Below are positions 1 to 8,928 of a stretch of 64,000 nt of DNA, piece by piece. The stretch is taken from positions 1 to 64,000 of the forward strand of contig CACGNQ010000001.1 of NCBI GenBank assembly GCA_902574525.1. Direction: 5' to 3'. The position numbers and the translations under genes are program-made. This stretch comes from an uncultured Pelagibacteraceae bacterium (GTDB lineage: Bacteria; Pseudomonadota; Alphaproteobacteria; Pelagibacterales; Pelagibacteraceae). The notes beneath the pieces were generated by a model that was given only the letters and a program-made list of their open reading frames with translations, did not search any database and was not told the origin of the DNA. Each line of letters begins with the position of its first letter. Within the stretch, counting starts at the first letter, position 1.

Positions 1-479
1 CTCCACCCGAAGAAGTTTATAATAGAATTAAAGAGGAAAATAATAAAATTGGAAAAGCTAGGGCAATAAATTCTAATTTAGATTTCTTTAAAGATAAATT
101 TATAATGCCAGTTGAAGGAATTATTTCAGGAGTTTACGGAAGTCAGAGAATTTTAAATGGTAAACCAAAATGGCCACATTACGGAATAGACATTGCTGCT
201 AAAAAAGGAACAAAGATTAAAGCATCTGGTTCAGGAATTGTGACTATGGCGGAAAAAGATCTTTATTATACTGGAGGGACAATAATAATGGATCATGGTC
301 ATGGAATATCAACAATTTATTCTCATCTTGAATCAGTAAATGTCAATGTGGGAGATAAAATAGAAAAAGGAGAAATTATAGGAACAGTTGGTTCAACTGG
401 TAGATCAACGGGGCCACATTTAGATTTCCGTGTAAACTGGTTTCAAACTAGACTTGATCCTATGTCGATCTTAAATTAG
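1..479 (+). CDS. M23 family metallopeptidase, C-terminal part (5' end outside window)
   Basis: The reading frame is open from the first bases of the window, so the gene starts upstream and only about the last 159 residues are present. The visible part is a complete LytM/M23 peptidase domain, a family that cuts peptidoglycan cross-links in the periplasm or regulates amidases there. The first zinc-binding element is HYGID (around 177-191). The last is GPHLDFRV (411-434), where the usual HxH pair reads HLD, so the His normally acting as third zinc ligand is Asp. I believe some proteobacterial M23 proteins share this GPHLD form, so it need not mean loss of activity. The gene ends exactly where the convergent xsc gene ends. 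Family confidence is high; activity is less certain. Confidence 0.85.
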   Translation, partial: PPEEVYNRIKEENNKIGKARAINSNLDFFKDKFIMPVEGIISGVYGSQRILNGKPKWPHYGIDIAAKKGTKIKASGSGIVTMAEKDLYYTGGTIIMDHGHGISTIYSHLESVNVNVGDKIEKGEIIGTVGSTGRSTGPHLDFRVNWFQTRLDPMSILN

Positions 480-2255
480 TTAGACCGATTGTGTTTTCAT
501 ATCTTCTTTATTAATTCCAGCAACTTTTACTGGTTTTTTCATAGCATCTCTTCTGAATGGTTCACCTAATTCTTGATTTAATATTATTTCAATAAAAGTT
601 GTGATACCTTTTTTTTGATCTTCGCACGATTGTTTAATTGCCTTAGTGGTTTCTTCCATAGTTTTAACTGTTACACCTTTTAAACCACATGCGTTAGCAA
701 CTTTAGCATAACTTAATTCTGGATCTAATTCGGTTCCAACAAAATTGTCATCAAACCATAAAATTGAATTTCTTTTTTCCGCACCCCATTGGTAATTTCT
801 AAAAATTACCATTGTTATTGCTGGCCATTCTTTTCTAGCACATGAACTCATTTCATTCATACTTATTCCAAATGCTCCATCACCAGCAAAACCTATAACC
901 GGAGTTTCTGGGCAACCAATTTTTGCTCCAAGTATTGATGGAAAACCATATCCACAAGGACCGAATAATCCTGGCGCTAAATATTTTCTTCCCTCTTCGA
1001 AAGTTGGATATGCATTACCAATTGCGCAATTATTTCCAATATCACTTGAAATTATTGCACCAGTCGGTATTGCTTCCTGTATTGCCCTCCAAGCTTGCCT
1101 TGGTGACATTCTATCTTTATCTCTTTCTCTTGCTTCTTTATTCCAAACTGTGCCTGGGTCATCCTCTTCATGATCTAATCCAGTTAATGTTTGTAGCCAT
1201 GCAGATTTTGTTTTGTGAATTAAATTTTTTCTCTCTTCTCTACCATCATTTCCTGCATCTTTTGAAAGTTTGTCTGATATTTGTTTTGCAACCATTTTAC
1301 AATCTCCACAAATTCCAACAGTAACTTTTTTTGTTAAGCCTATTCTATCAGGATTCATATCTACCTGTATTATTGTTGCATTTTTTGGCCAATAATCAAT
1401 TCCGTATCCAGGCAATGTAGAGAATGGATTTAATCTTGTACCTAATGCTAGAACAACGTCAGCTTTGGAAATTAGTTGCATTGCTGCTTTTGAACCATTG
1501 TAACCTAGAGGTCCTACGGCAAGTGGATGACTGCCGGGAAAACTATCATTATGTTGATATCCATTGCAAACAGGTGCATCTAACCTTTCAGCTAATATTT
1601 TACATTCCTCTATCGCATTACCAATTACAACTCCTGCACCTGATAATATTACTGGAAATTTTGCTTTTGATAATATTGAAGCTGCTTTATTAACTGCCTC
1701 CTCTCCTCCTCCTTGTCTTTCAAATCTAACTATTGGAGGTAAGTCTATATCAATTACTTGTGTCCAGTAATCACGTGGGACATTAATTTGAGCTGGAGCA
1801 GATCCTCTAAAAGCTTTTTCAATCACTCTATTTAATACTTCTGCCATTCTAGATGGGTCTCTTACTTCTTCCTGGTAGCAAACCATGTCTTTAAATAAAT
1901 TCATTTGTTCAACTTCTTGAAATCCTCCTTGACCCATTGTTTTATTTGCAGCTTGAGGTGTTACAACAAGTAATGGTGTATGATTCCAATATGCAGTTTT
2001 AATTGGAGTAACTAAACCAGTTATACCTGGTCCATTTTGAGCTACCACCATCGACATTTTGCCGGTCGCTCTTGTATATCCATCAGCAATCAAACCGCCG
2101 TTAGTTTCATGTGCAACATCCCAAAAAGTAATCCCAGCTTTGGAGAATAAATCAGAAATGGGCATAAAAGCAGATCCTATTATTCCAAATGCATGTTCTA
2201 TACCGTGCATTTGCAATACTTTAATAAATGCTTCTTCTGTTGTCATTTTGGCCAT
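480..2255 (-). CDS. xsc: sulfoacetaldehyde acetyltransferase Xsc
   Basis: This 591-residue thiamine-diphosphate enzyme is predicted to convert sulfoacetaldehyde plus phosphate to acetyl phosphate and sulfite (EC 2.3.3.15), the desulfonation step of taurine and isethionate breakdown in the cytoplasm. It has the three-domain layout of the family: an N-terminal pyrimidine-binding domain with GIIGSAFMPISD and the cofactor-activating Glu in AHETNGG, a central domain, and a C-terminal ThDP/Mg motif GDGAFGISMNE followed by FRN. Length and these signatures fit Xsc better than acetolactate synthase. It is divergent from suyAB across 84 bases, and sulfite export and oxidation genes follow on the far side. 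No taurine transaminase, taurine dehydrogenase or phosphotransacetylase gene is in the window. Confidence 0.93.
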   Translation of the reverse strand: MAKMTTEEAFIKVLQMHGIEHAFGIIGSAFMPISDLFSKAGITFWDVAHETNGGLIADGYTRATGKMSMVVAQNGPGITGLVTPIKTAYWNHTPLLVVTPQAANKTMGQGGFQEVEQMNLFKDMVCYQEEVRDPSRMAEVLNRVIEKAFRGSAPAQINVPRDYWTQVIDIDLPPIVRFERQGGGEEAVNKAASILSKAKFPVILSGAGVVIGNAIEECKILAERLDAPVCNGYQHNDSFPGSHPLAVGPLGYNGSKAAMQLISKADVVLALGTRLNPFSTLPGYGIDYWPKNATIIQVDMNPDRIGLTKKVTVGICGDCKMVAKQISDKLSKDAGNDGREERKNLIHKTKSAWLQTLTGLDHEEDDPGTVWNKEARERDKDRMSPRQAWRAIQEAIPTGAIISSDIGNNCAIGNAYPTFEEGRKYLAPGLFGPCGYGFPSILGAKIGCPETPVIGFAGDGAFGISMNEMSSCARKEWPAITMVIFRNYQWGAEKRNSILWFDDNFVGTELDPELSYAKVANACGLKGVTVKTMEETTKAIKQSCEDQKKGITTFIEIILNQELGEPFRRDAMKKPVKVAGINKEDMKTQSV

Positions 2256-2339
2256 AATTGAATCCTTAAAATTTATTATTTATAAATTTGAGTGATTAAT
2301 ATATAAGATCTCCTAAATTTCAAATAAGAAATCGTCACT

Positions 2340-2627
2340 ATGAATAATACAGACATAATTATACATGATGAAAAAGACAATGTTGGTGTTGTGGTTATTG
2401 AAAAAATAACCCCTAATCAGGATTGTAACTGTTGGATTATGGAAAACGACAAATCTGCAAAAATACAGTCTAAAAGCGAGATACCTTTAGGCCACAAAAT
2501 TGCTATGCTAGATTTAAAAGAAGGAGATGCAATATTAAAATACGGTCATGATATTGGTAAAGTAGTTAAAAATATTAAAAAAGGTGAACATGTGCATGTT
2601 CATAATGTAAAAACAAAAAAATGGTAA
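2340..2627 (+). CDS. suyA: 3-sulfolactate sulfo-lyase alpha subunit (SuyA), SAF domain
   Basis: This 95-residue protein matches the small SAF-domain subunit of the altronate/galactarate dehydratase (UxaA) family. In the sulfolyase member, SuyA pairs with SuyB to cleave 3-sulfolactate to pyruvate and sulfite (EC 4.4.1.24). Visible family features are the N-terminal DNVGVVV segment, the IPLGHKIA segment, and KYGHDIGK, the usual SAF-domain core, ending in a His-rich tail [11 protein letters not shown]. It overlaps suyB by 7 bases, implying translational coupling. The small/large split and the position next to xsc favour sulfolactate lyase over a sugar-acid dehydratase, but sequence alone does not exclude the latter. 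Confidence 0.85.
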   Translation: MNNTDIIIHDEKDNVGVVVIEKITPNQDCNCWIMENDKSAKIQSKSEIPLGHKIAMLDLKEGDAILKYGHDIGKVVKNIKKGEHVHVHNVKTKKW

Positions 2628-3796
2628 ATATGGAAATCCCAAAAAGTTTTTTAGGTTATAAAAGAGAAAATGGAAGAGCTGGTACAAGAAACCATGTAAT
2701 AATTTTACCAGTTGATGATATTTCAAATGCATGTGCTGAGGCAGTTGCAAACAATATTAAAGGAACGATTGCATTACCTCATTCTTACGGAAGACTTCAA
2801 TTTGGAGCTGATTTAGAATTACACTTTAGAACAATGATTGGCACAGGTAAAAATCCTAATGTTGCTGCAGTTATTGTAATTGGTATAGAACCTAAGTGGA
2901 CAAAAAGAATTGTTGATGCAATTGCGAAAACTGGAAAACCAGTGGAGGGATTCAGTATTGAAGGTGTTGGAGACATCGACACAATTGCTAAAGTATCAAA
3001 AAAGGCTCAAGAGTTTTCAATGTGGGCATCAGAAAAACAAAGAGAGGATTGTCCAATTAGTGATTTATGGATATCAGTTAAATGCGGAGAGTCAGACACA
3101 ACATCTGGTCTTGCCTCAAATCCAACAGTCGGAAATTTAATGGATAAACTCGAACCACTTGGTGTTCATTTATGTTTTGGTGAGACATCAGAATTAACTG
3201 GTGCTGAAAATGTTTGTGCTAAAAGAGGCAAAACACCTGAAGCAAAAGAAAAATTTTTGAAAACTTGGAATGCATATAATGATTTTATTTTAAAAGAGGC
3301 AACAGATGACCTTTCTGAAAGTCAACCAACAGCAGGAAATATTGCAGGCGGCTTAACTACAATTGAGGAAAAAGCATTTGGCAACTTTCAAAAAATTGGA
3401 TCAAGGCAATTTATTGATGTGTTAGAACCTGCAGAAGAACCTACCAAAGGTAAGGGTTTATATTTTATGGATACTTCTTCTGCTGCTGCAGAATGTGTTA
3501 CATTGCAAGCTGCTGGGGGGTTCAATATTCATTTATTCCCAACGGGACAAGGTAATATTATAGGTAATCCTATTGAGCCTGTTATTAAACTTACAGCAAA
3601 TCCTCTCACAGCAAAAACTATGGGTGAGCATATTGACGTCGATGTATCAAAAATACTTTCACGGCAAATGAACCTGGACCAAGCTGGGGATGAATTAATA
3701 AAATCAACTATAAGGGTTGCGAATGGAAGGCTTACTTGTGCAGAAGCTCTAGGTCACAAAGAATTTGTAATGACAAAACTTTATAGGAGCGCTTAA
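2621..3796 (+). CDS. suyB: 3-sulfolactate sulfo-lyase beta subunit (SuyB), UxaA family
   Basis: This 391-residue large subunit belongs to the UxaA/altronate dehydratase C-terminal family. It begins with the family signature [21 protein letters not shown] and contains the conserved [19 protein letters not shown] stretch, with Cys in a metal-binding setting, and [24 protein letters not shown] near the C terminus. With SuyA it would release sulfite from sulfolactate in the cytoplasm, a second sulfite source beside Xsc. It starts inside the end of suyA and converges on the thioredoxin-like gene one base later. The substrate is inferred from the neighbourhood; the family also handles altronate and galactarate. 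Confidence 0.85.
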   Translation: MVNMEIPKSFLGYKRENGRAGTRNHVIILPVDDISNACAEAVANNIKGTIALPHSYGRLQFGADLELHFRTMIGTGKNPNVAAVIVIGIEPKWTKRIVDAIAKTGKPVEGFSIEGVGDIDTIAKVSKKAQEFSMWASEKQREDCPISDLWISVKCGESDTTSGLASNPTVGNLMDKLEPLGVHLCFGETSELTGAENVCAKRGKTPEAKEKFLKTWNAYNDFILKEATDDLSESQPTAGNIAGGLTTIEEKAFGNFQKIGSRQFIDVLEPAEEPTKGKGLYFMDTSSAAAECVTLQAAGGFNIHLFPTGQGNIIGNPIEPVIKLTANPLTAKTMGEHIDVDVSKILSRQMNLDQAGDELIKSTIRVANGRLTCAEALGHKEFVMTKLYRSA

Positions 3797-3797
3797 T

Positions 3798-4181
3798 TTA
3801 AATTGAGGATTTAATAGCTTTATAAATTTCTTCTCTGCTAATTTCACCAATGCTTCTATAAACTTCTTTATTGTCTTTAAAAATTAACAAAGTGGTTTGA
3901 TACTGTACCTTAAGTAAGTCTGATATTTCTCGATTAGTAATTTCAAATGTAAAATATTCAATATTGTCAAAATCATTCTTTACTTTATTTAAAACTTTCA
4001 TTTGACTAGCACAAGAATTACAATATTTTATCCAAGAACTAACAACTACAACTTTACCCTCTGATTGAGCTTTTTGAAATAATTCATTGTCAAAAGTTGT
4101 TTTTTTTTCTAAAGCATTGGCACTAAATGAAATTATTAAAAATAAAATTGTAAATATTTTTTTCATCTCAATTTTTAACAT
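3798..4181 (-). CDS. exported thioredoxin-fold protein with CNSC motif
   Basis: This short protein (127 residues, or 122 from the ATG at 4166) has an N-terminal hydrophobic signal segment ending near SANALE. A thioredoxin-like domain with the redox pair CNSC at residues 54-57 follows. The second start, MKKIFTILF, gives a more typical signal peptide, so either start is possible. The protein should act in the periplasm as a small disulfide reductase or partner-specific redox protein. It lies downstream of tauE on the same strand with a 19-base gap and converges on suyB. Placement inside the sulfite island suggests a link to sulfur metabolism, but nothing in the sequence shows a substrate. Confidence 0.75.
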   Translation of the reverse strand: MLKIEMKKIFTILFLIISFSANALEKKTTFDNELFQKAQSEGKVVVVSSWIKYCNSCASQMKVLNKVKNDFDNIEYFTFEITNREISDLLKVQYQTTLLIFKDNKEVYRSIGEISREEIYKAIKSSI

Positions 4182-4200
4182 ATTACTTATAATTTCAAAT

Positions 4201-5304
4201 CTACTTTAATGAAGCAGGTGGTGCTTTAGGTATAAATTTTTGCTTAAATTTTGAGAGAAATCTTCTCATTATTGCAGCTCCAATTCCAAGACCAAGAGCT
4301 AATACAATTGAAAACATTCCATATAAAAACGGAACATTTATTGATAGATCTCTTACAAATTGCGCTACAGGCCCAAGTGCAATATTTCCATTATTTTGAA
4401 CTTCTTTAATTGTTTCCTCAGCGAAAAACGTATCATACGCAATTGCTATTCCAACCAATAGTAGTAATACTGCTAATATTGTTTTAAATTCTGAACTGTC
4501 AACTTTTTCACCAATTTTTTGTCCTATTTGAACACCAATAATCGAGCCTAATATTAATACTACAACTAAAATCAAATCTATTGTTCCATAATTAAATGCG
4601 TGCAATACAGTAACAATTGCACTTACAAAAATTGTAACAAATAAAGAGGTTCCTGGAATTAATTTTGTTGGCATTCCTATAATATAAATCATTGCTGGTA
4701 CTAAAATAAAAGCTCCACCAACTCCCATAATTGCAGCAATAAATCCTACAATTAACCCAATTATTATCGGTGTAAATGCGCTCTCATAAAGTTTTGATTT
4801 TTTAAACCTCATTCTAAATGGAAGGCCATGTATCCAGTAATGTTCGTGTAATTTTTTTTTTTGAACTATTTTTTTTCTAGCTCTATCTAATTCTGTTACC
4901 CCTTGTACTAACATAAGGGTACCTATAATTGCTAAAATATACATATACGCTAAAGATATAACTATATTTATTTTACCGATGTCTTTAAAATATGTGAATG
5001 TTGCTATTCCCGCAACCGTACCAACAGCTCCTCCAACCACAATCATTAATCCCATTTTGTAATCTAATGTACCTTTAAACCAATGTGTTGTTGAACCAGA
5101 TATTGACGTTCCTAAGATATTATTTGCTTCATTGGGCACTGCATAAGTAGGGGGTACTCCCATAAAAATTAAAAATGGTGTCATCAAAAAACCTCCGCCA
5201 ACACCAAACAATCCTGACAAAACTCCAACTACTAGGCTAAGCAAAAATACTAAAGGTAAGCTTATATAAACTTCTGCTATTGGAAGAAAATATTCCATAA
5301 ACAC
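4201..5304 (-). CDS. tauE: TauE/SafE family sulfite exporter
   Basis: This 367-residue integral membrane protein has two homologous halves, each beginning with the TauE/SafE glycine-rich repeat: GVLSGLFGVGGGFLMTPFL near the N terminus and GFIAAIMGVGGAFILVPAM in the second half. A Lys-rich cytoplasmic loop (near residues 140-170) separates them. Family members export sulfite or other small organosulfur anions. Position between two sulfite-releasing enzymes and APS reductase supports sulfite export. The GTG at 5304 is preceded by GAGGA at good spacing; an ATG at 5298 is also possible. The exact substrate is inferred from context. Confidence 0.88.
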   Translation of the reverse strand: MFMEYFLPIAEVYISLPLVFLLSLVVGVLSGLFGVGGGFLMTPFLIFMGVPPTYAVPNEANNILGTSISGSTTHWFKGTLDYKMGLMIVVGGAVGTVAGIATFTYFKDIGKINIVISLAYMYILAIIGTLMLVQGVTELDRARKKIVQKKKLHEHYWIHGLPFRMRFKKSKLYESAFTPIIIGLIVGFIAAIMGVGGAFILVPAMIYIIGMPTKLIPGTSLFVTIFVSAIVTVLHAFNYGTIDLILVVVLILGSIIGVQIGQKIGEKVDSSEFKTILAVLLLLVGIAIAYDTFFAEETIKEVQNNGNIALGPVAQFVRDLSINVPFLYGMFSIVLALGLGIGAAIMRRFLSKFKQKFIPKAPPASLK

Positions 5305-5339
5305 TAACTATTCCTCAAAAATATTAAAGTCAACAATTC

Positions 5340-5690
5340 TTAAAAAATAGTTGCTCCAAATACTTTGACTAAACCATCTTCTTCTCCAAGAACTAGTCTA
5401 CCTAAAAATTCTCCAGAAATTTTTGTACTTTTTTGCTTATATAAAACAGTAATATATAAACCTCTTCTAAGGCAACCGAATGCTTTGTATTCATCTGATA
5501 AAGTTGAAATTAAATCATTGCTTGCCCATTGTTTTCCAAGTTCGACTTCGTTTGCGCCATAAAGCATTTGAGATGAAAAATCTTTTGTGAAACCTCCATA
5601 ATCTTTCATATTGGAGGATTTAACTAAATTTGCCCAAATAGGATTGGCTATTTCGATGATTTCGTTATCTGCTTTCTCAAGAAGACTCAT
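5340..5690 (-). CDS. unknown 116-aa protein between aprA and tauE
   Basis: I do not recognise this protein. It has no signal peptide or membrane segment and no cysteine cluster (one Cys, in FGCLRRG). The first half looks helical (ADNEIIEIANPIWANLV) and the second half alternates like a beta-sheet (GLYITVLYKQ, GEFLGRLVLGEEDG, LVKVFGATIF). This order recalls small NTF2/SnoaL-like alpha+beta folds, but that is only an impression. The gene starts 6 bases after the aprA stop on the same strand and lies 35 bases before tauE, so it is almost certainly co-transcribed with aprMBA and is a candidate accessory factor of sulfite oxidation. Confidence 0.7.
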   Translation of the reverse strand: MSLLEKADNEIIEIANPIWANLVKSSNMKDYGGFTKDFSSQMLYGANEVELGKQWASNDLISTLSDEYKAFGCLRRGLYITVLYKQKSTKISGEFLGRLVLGEEDGLVKVFGATIF

Positions 5691-5696
5691 TAAACT

Positions 5697-7553
5697 TTAA
5701 GAAGCTTCTTTTTTTTCTTTTTCGTCAATTATGTGATAGACAGGCATCTTTTCTAAAGAAAATTTACCTGTTTTTGGATCCCTTCTTGAAACAGTTAAGC
5801 AGTGCCAGTTTTCATCATCGAGTTTCATATGATCACCTCTATAATAGTAACCAGGCCAACGAGTTTCTTTTCTGAAAAGAGTATGTTCAGTTACACATTG
5901 AGAAGTAACGGTTCTATGTTTCAACTCCCATGCTCTCATTAACTGATGATAATCTTCAGCACCAACATTTTCTAAATCTTCTTGTAACCAATCTAGTAGC
6001 TCAAGACCCTTTTTAAGTAAATTTCCATTGGTCATATAATTCACTGAAATACCACCAACATATTCATCCATAATTTTTTGTAATCTTTGTAGACCTTGTA
6101 TTGGAGAAATGTAGCTCGGAGAAACTGTACCTCCAGTTATTTCATTCCGTCCAACAGTATAGTTATCTAGAGGTTTATAAATCATTTCCTTAAAGTCCTC
6201 ACATTGCTTATCACTAACTTTTATATTATTAGCCTTCTGTTCTTCTATATATTTTACTGCAGCTTTTGCGGCTAATCTACCTTCAGTAAATGATCCTGAA
6301 GAAAATTTGTGTGCACTACCTCCAACTGTATCACCTGCTCCGAAAAGACCGTCTACCGTAGTCATTCTGTTATAACCCCAAAAATATTCTGGTGGTGATA
6401 AGTCTTCAGGTCCACTTACCCATGCTCCGGAACAAGTTGCGTGAGATCCCATTACATATGGTTCTGAAGTTGTTAATTCAGGATTTGTATATTTTGGATC
6501 TATATTTTGTGATGCCCAAACTACTGCTTGGCCTACTGTCATACCAAGAAAGTTCTCCCATCCTACTGTTTCTAAATGTGGATCTTGGAAAGCTTCTTTA
6601 GTAACCATGTGTATAGGACCACCACCTGCCATTACTTCTTGAACAAATGCGTGATTTCTTAAACATGTGGGTGTTGGATGATGATCAATATATTCTCCTA
6701 CAAGCTCTTTCGTTTGATTATACCATTTTTTCTCATAGTTTTCTCCGTTTGCATTTTGTGTATAAGTTTTTAAATGAAGGAAATAAGCTCCTACGGGACC
6801 ATAGCCATCTTTGAAACGGCACAATACTATTCTATTTTCCATTTGAGTCATTTTTGCACCAGCCTGTATTGGTAATGCATAAGCCGATCCATTACTCCAA
6901 GGAGCATACCAAGTTCTTCCCATGCCTTCTCCAACAGCTCTAGGTTTAAATATATGCGAAGCTCCTCCTGCTGCAACGATTACAGTTTTAGATTTAAATA
7001 CGTAGTAGTCACCAGTTCTCATATTAAATCCAACTGCTCCTCCTACTCTATTTTCATTTGTTTCATCCATTAATAAATGAGTTATCATTATTCTATTATA
7101 AATTTTATCTGCGGATTTTTTTGCTGCCTCAGCTACAATTGGTTTATAACTTTCTCCGTGAATCATTATTTGCCACTTACCTTCTCTTTGGTATCGACCT
7201 GTTTGTTTATTTTTCATCATCGGAAGTCCCCATTCATCAAACATGTGAACTGTTGAGTCAACGTGACGAGCCATGTCGTATCCTAGATCTTCTCTCACTA
7301 ATCCCATTAAATCATTTCTTGCATAACGAACATGATCTTCCGGTTGATTTTCGCCCCACTGCATCCCCATGTAACAGTTAATTGCGTATAATCCTTGTGC
7401 AACCGCACCACTCCTATCTATATTGGCTTTTTCAACACATATAATTTTTAGATCTCTGCCCCAGTGTCTAGCTTCAAAAGTAGCACCTGTACCAGCCATT
7501 CCTCCGCCGACAACTAAAACATCACACTCTTCAATAATAGTTTTTCTAGCCAT
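5697..7553 (-). CDS. aprA: adenylylsulfate (APS) reductase alpha subunit
   Basis: This 618-residue flavoprotein of the fumarate reductase/succinate dehydrogenase family matches AprA. It has an N-terminal FAD-binding motif VLVVGGGMAGTGATFEARHW, a second FAD stretch IVAAGGASHIFKPRAVGEG, and the APS-reductase-typical C-terminal region with RWPGYYYRGDHMKLDDENW. With AprB it interconverts APS and sulfite plus AMP. In an aerobe carrying sulfite-producing enzymes it most likely runs in the sulfite-oxidising direction, sending electrons through AprM to quinone. Its start overlaps the aprB stop by one base. No ATP sulfurylase gene is present in the window to finish the route to sulfate. Confidence 0.95.
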   Translation of the reverse strand: MARKTIIEECDVLVVGGGMAGTGATFEARHWGRDLKIICVEKANIDRSGAVAQGLYAINCYMGMQWGENQPEDHVRYARNDLMGLVREDLGYDMARHVDSTVHMFDEWGLPMMKNKQTGRYQREGKWQIMIHGESYKPIVAEAAKKSADKIYNRIMITHLLMDETNENRVGGAVGFNMRTGDYYVFKSKTVIVAAGGASHIFKPRAVGEGMGRTWYAPWSNGSAYALPIQAGAKMTQMENRIVLCRFKDGYGPVGAYFLHLKTYTQNANGENYEKKWYNQTKELVGEYIDHHPTPTCLRNHAFVQEVMAGGGPIHMVTKEAFQDPHLETVGWENFLGMTVGQAVVWASQNIDPKYTNPELTTSEPYVMGSHATCSGAWVSGPEDLSPPEYFWGYNRMTTVDGLFGAGDTVGGSAHKFSSGSFTEGRLAAKAAVKYIEEQKANNIKVSDKQCEDFKEMIYKPLDNYTVGRNEITGGTVSPSYISPIQGLQRLQKIMDEYVGGISVNYMTNGNLLKKGLELLDWLQEDLENVGAEDYHQLMRAWELKHRTVTSQCVTEHTLFRKETRWPGYYYRGDHMKLDDENWHCLTVSRRDPKTGKFSLEKMPVYHIIDEKEKKEAS

Positions 7554-8023
7554 TAATAGTAAACACCTTTTTTGAAAGCGCTTTTTTCAACTTTTGGTAA
7601 ATCTTTGTTTGTATTTAAACCATGTGGTTCATTATATAAAATCTGTGAATTAATTTCACCTTGATTAGGTTTGTCACCCTCTGCAAGCTTCGGAATAAAT
7701 TTTCCCCATGGCTTGGTAGTGATTGGTGATACAAAGTTTTTTTCTGTGCCGTTTCTAAATTTTATTTTCCAGGAGATTGTTCCTTTCTCTTCTTCTCTTC
7801 TAACTCTTACGCTATGACCCATGGGTGCAAAGTCTGCATAACCCCTAACATCAATTGCATGGTTTGGACAAGCTTTGACACAAGAGTAGCATTCCCAACA
7901 AAAATTTGGTTCAATATTTTTTGCTCTTCTTATCGTTTCATCGATATGCATTATATCAGATGGGCATATATCCACGCAGTGGCCACATCCATCGCATCTA
8001 GTCATATAAACAAATGTTGACAT
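7553..8023 (-). CDS. aprB: adenylylsulfate reductase beta subunit, 2x[4Fe-4S]
   Basis: This 156-residue ferredoxin-like electron-transfer subunit of APS reductase has two cysteine clusters: CDGCGHCVDICP near residue 10 and CWECYSCVKACP near residue 42. Together they bind two [4Fe-4S] centres. The C-terminal tail, rich in Pro, Lys and Asn, is typical of AprB, where it wraps around AprA. It sits between aprM and aprA with a one-base stop/start overlap to aprA, so the three genes form a single transcription unit in the order M-B-A. Confidence 0.95.
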   Translation of the reverse strand: MSTFVYMTRCDGCGHCVDICPSDIMHIDETIRRAKNIEPNFCWECYSCVKACPNHAIDVRGYADFAPMGHSVRVRREEEKGTISWKIKFRNGTEKNFVSPITTKPWGKFIPKLAEGDKPNQGEINSQILYNEPHGLNTNKDLPKVEKSAFKKGVYY

Positions 8024-8048
8024 ATTTTATTTCCTTTTCTTTATCATA

Positions 8049-8849
8049 TTAATAATGTTTTGGCTCTTCTCTTTTTATTCCGAGGCCAAATTGCTCAGGT
8101 GCATCTGCTTCGGGTGGTAAATTATCTCTTGAACCATCTGCTTCAGCTAAATTTTTCTGAAGAGCTGCTCCTGGTTTATAAAACATATGCGCAAATTTTG
8201 ACCAATAAACTCCTCCAAATAAAACTAAATTTGATACGATGAAAAAAACTAAAAATACTTTGTCATCCCACCTACCTTGTAAATTTGCAGATTGAAGAAA
8301 TGACCAAACTAACCCAAAAAATGATGAGCTTACTAAGGCAAGCACAAATAAATCAGCTTTAATTATCCTATACCAAGGATGAGCTTCTGAATAGACATCC
8401 ACTCTTAAAAAAAACCAAAACCATGATCCTCCTAAAACTGTCATCAGAGCACCAATATGCCAAATTACTGGCCAAGCAGCAGGAGTAATTGAGGAAGGAT
8501 TAGAGTAAAAAAAAATCATTACAACTGAAGCTACCCAAAACAAGATTGTTCCATACATTCCCATGACATGTGCTAATCTTCTTTTTCCAGCGCCTAATTC
8601 TGAAGTAGTCGCAATATCACTTGCAATTGTTTTTGATATAACAGATATCCTTTCACCAGTAGTTAATGATTTTGTTGCTGATTTTTTTGCTTTTTTTGCA
8701 TTATTAAAAAAATATTTAACATTTTTCTTATGGATGATGTCCATAAGAGTGCCAATAACAATTAAAAGTCCCATAAGAATTACAAAAGACTGCATGAATA
8801 TGGGGGAAATACTCCCAGCTAAAATAGAAAATGGATTATTAACAAGCAT
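8049..8849 (-). CDS. aprM: AprM-type membrane anchor for APS reductase
   Basis: This 266-residue membrane protein heads the apr operon. It has one N-terminal helix (FMQSFVILMGLLIVIGTLM), a basic cytoplasmic loop, and about four further helices (GTILFWVASVVMIFFY, VIWHIGALMTVLGGSWFWFF, LFVLALVSSSFFGLVW, VFLVFFIVSNLVLFGGVYW). A charged cytoplasmic tail follows. Histidines within or next to helices (WHIG, FAHMF) could ligate haem b, as in related DsrM/QmoC-like cytochromes. The expected role is to pass electrons between AprAB and the quinone pool. Genes of this type replace qmoABC beside aprBA in some sulfur-oxidising and SAR11 bacteria. Confidence 0.85.
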   Translation of the reverse strand: MLVNNPFSILAGSISPIFMQSFVILMGLLIVIGTLMDIIHKKNVKYFFNNAKKAKKSATKSLTTGERISVISKTIASDIATTSELGAGKRRLAHVMGMYGTILFWVASVVMIFFYSNPSSITPAAWPVIWHIGALMTVLGGSWFWFFLRVDVYSEAHPWYRIIKADLFVLALVSSSFFGLVWSFLQSANLQGRWDDKVFLVFFIVSNLVLFGGVYWSKFAHMFYKPGAALQKNLAEADGSRDNLPPEADAPEQFGLGIKREEPKHY

Positions 8850-8890
8850 TTTGAAATTATACCCCTTTTTTGAAATATTTTTAGTACAGA

Positions 8891-8905
8891 TGATCTAATA
8901 GATCA
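8891..8905. promoter_or_regulatory. perfect palindrome upstream of aprM
   Basis: TGATCT-AAT-AGATCA is a perfect 6-bp inverted repeat with a 3-base spacer. It lies about 42-56 bases upstream of the aprM start, in the only gap (8850-8928) before the apr genes. The spacing suits an operator for a dimeric regulator. No regulator gene is nearby, and a chance palindrome of this size in A+T-rich DNA is possible. Confidence 0.3.
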
Positions 8906-8928
8906 ACTGCATAAATGGACTTCTTTCA

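Noticed and set aside
923-1693. Plus-strand frames opposite xsc
   Set aside because: They are antisense to xsc, with Leu/His-rich translations lacking domain motifs.
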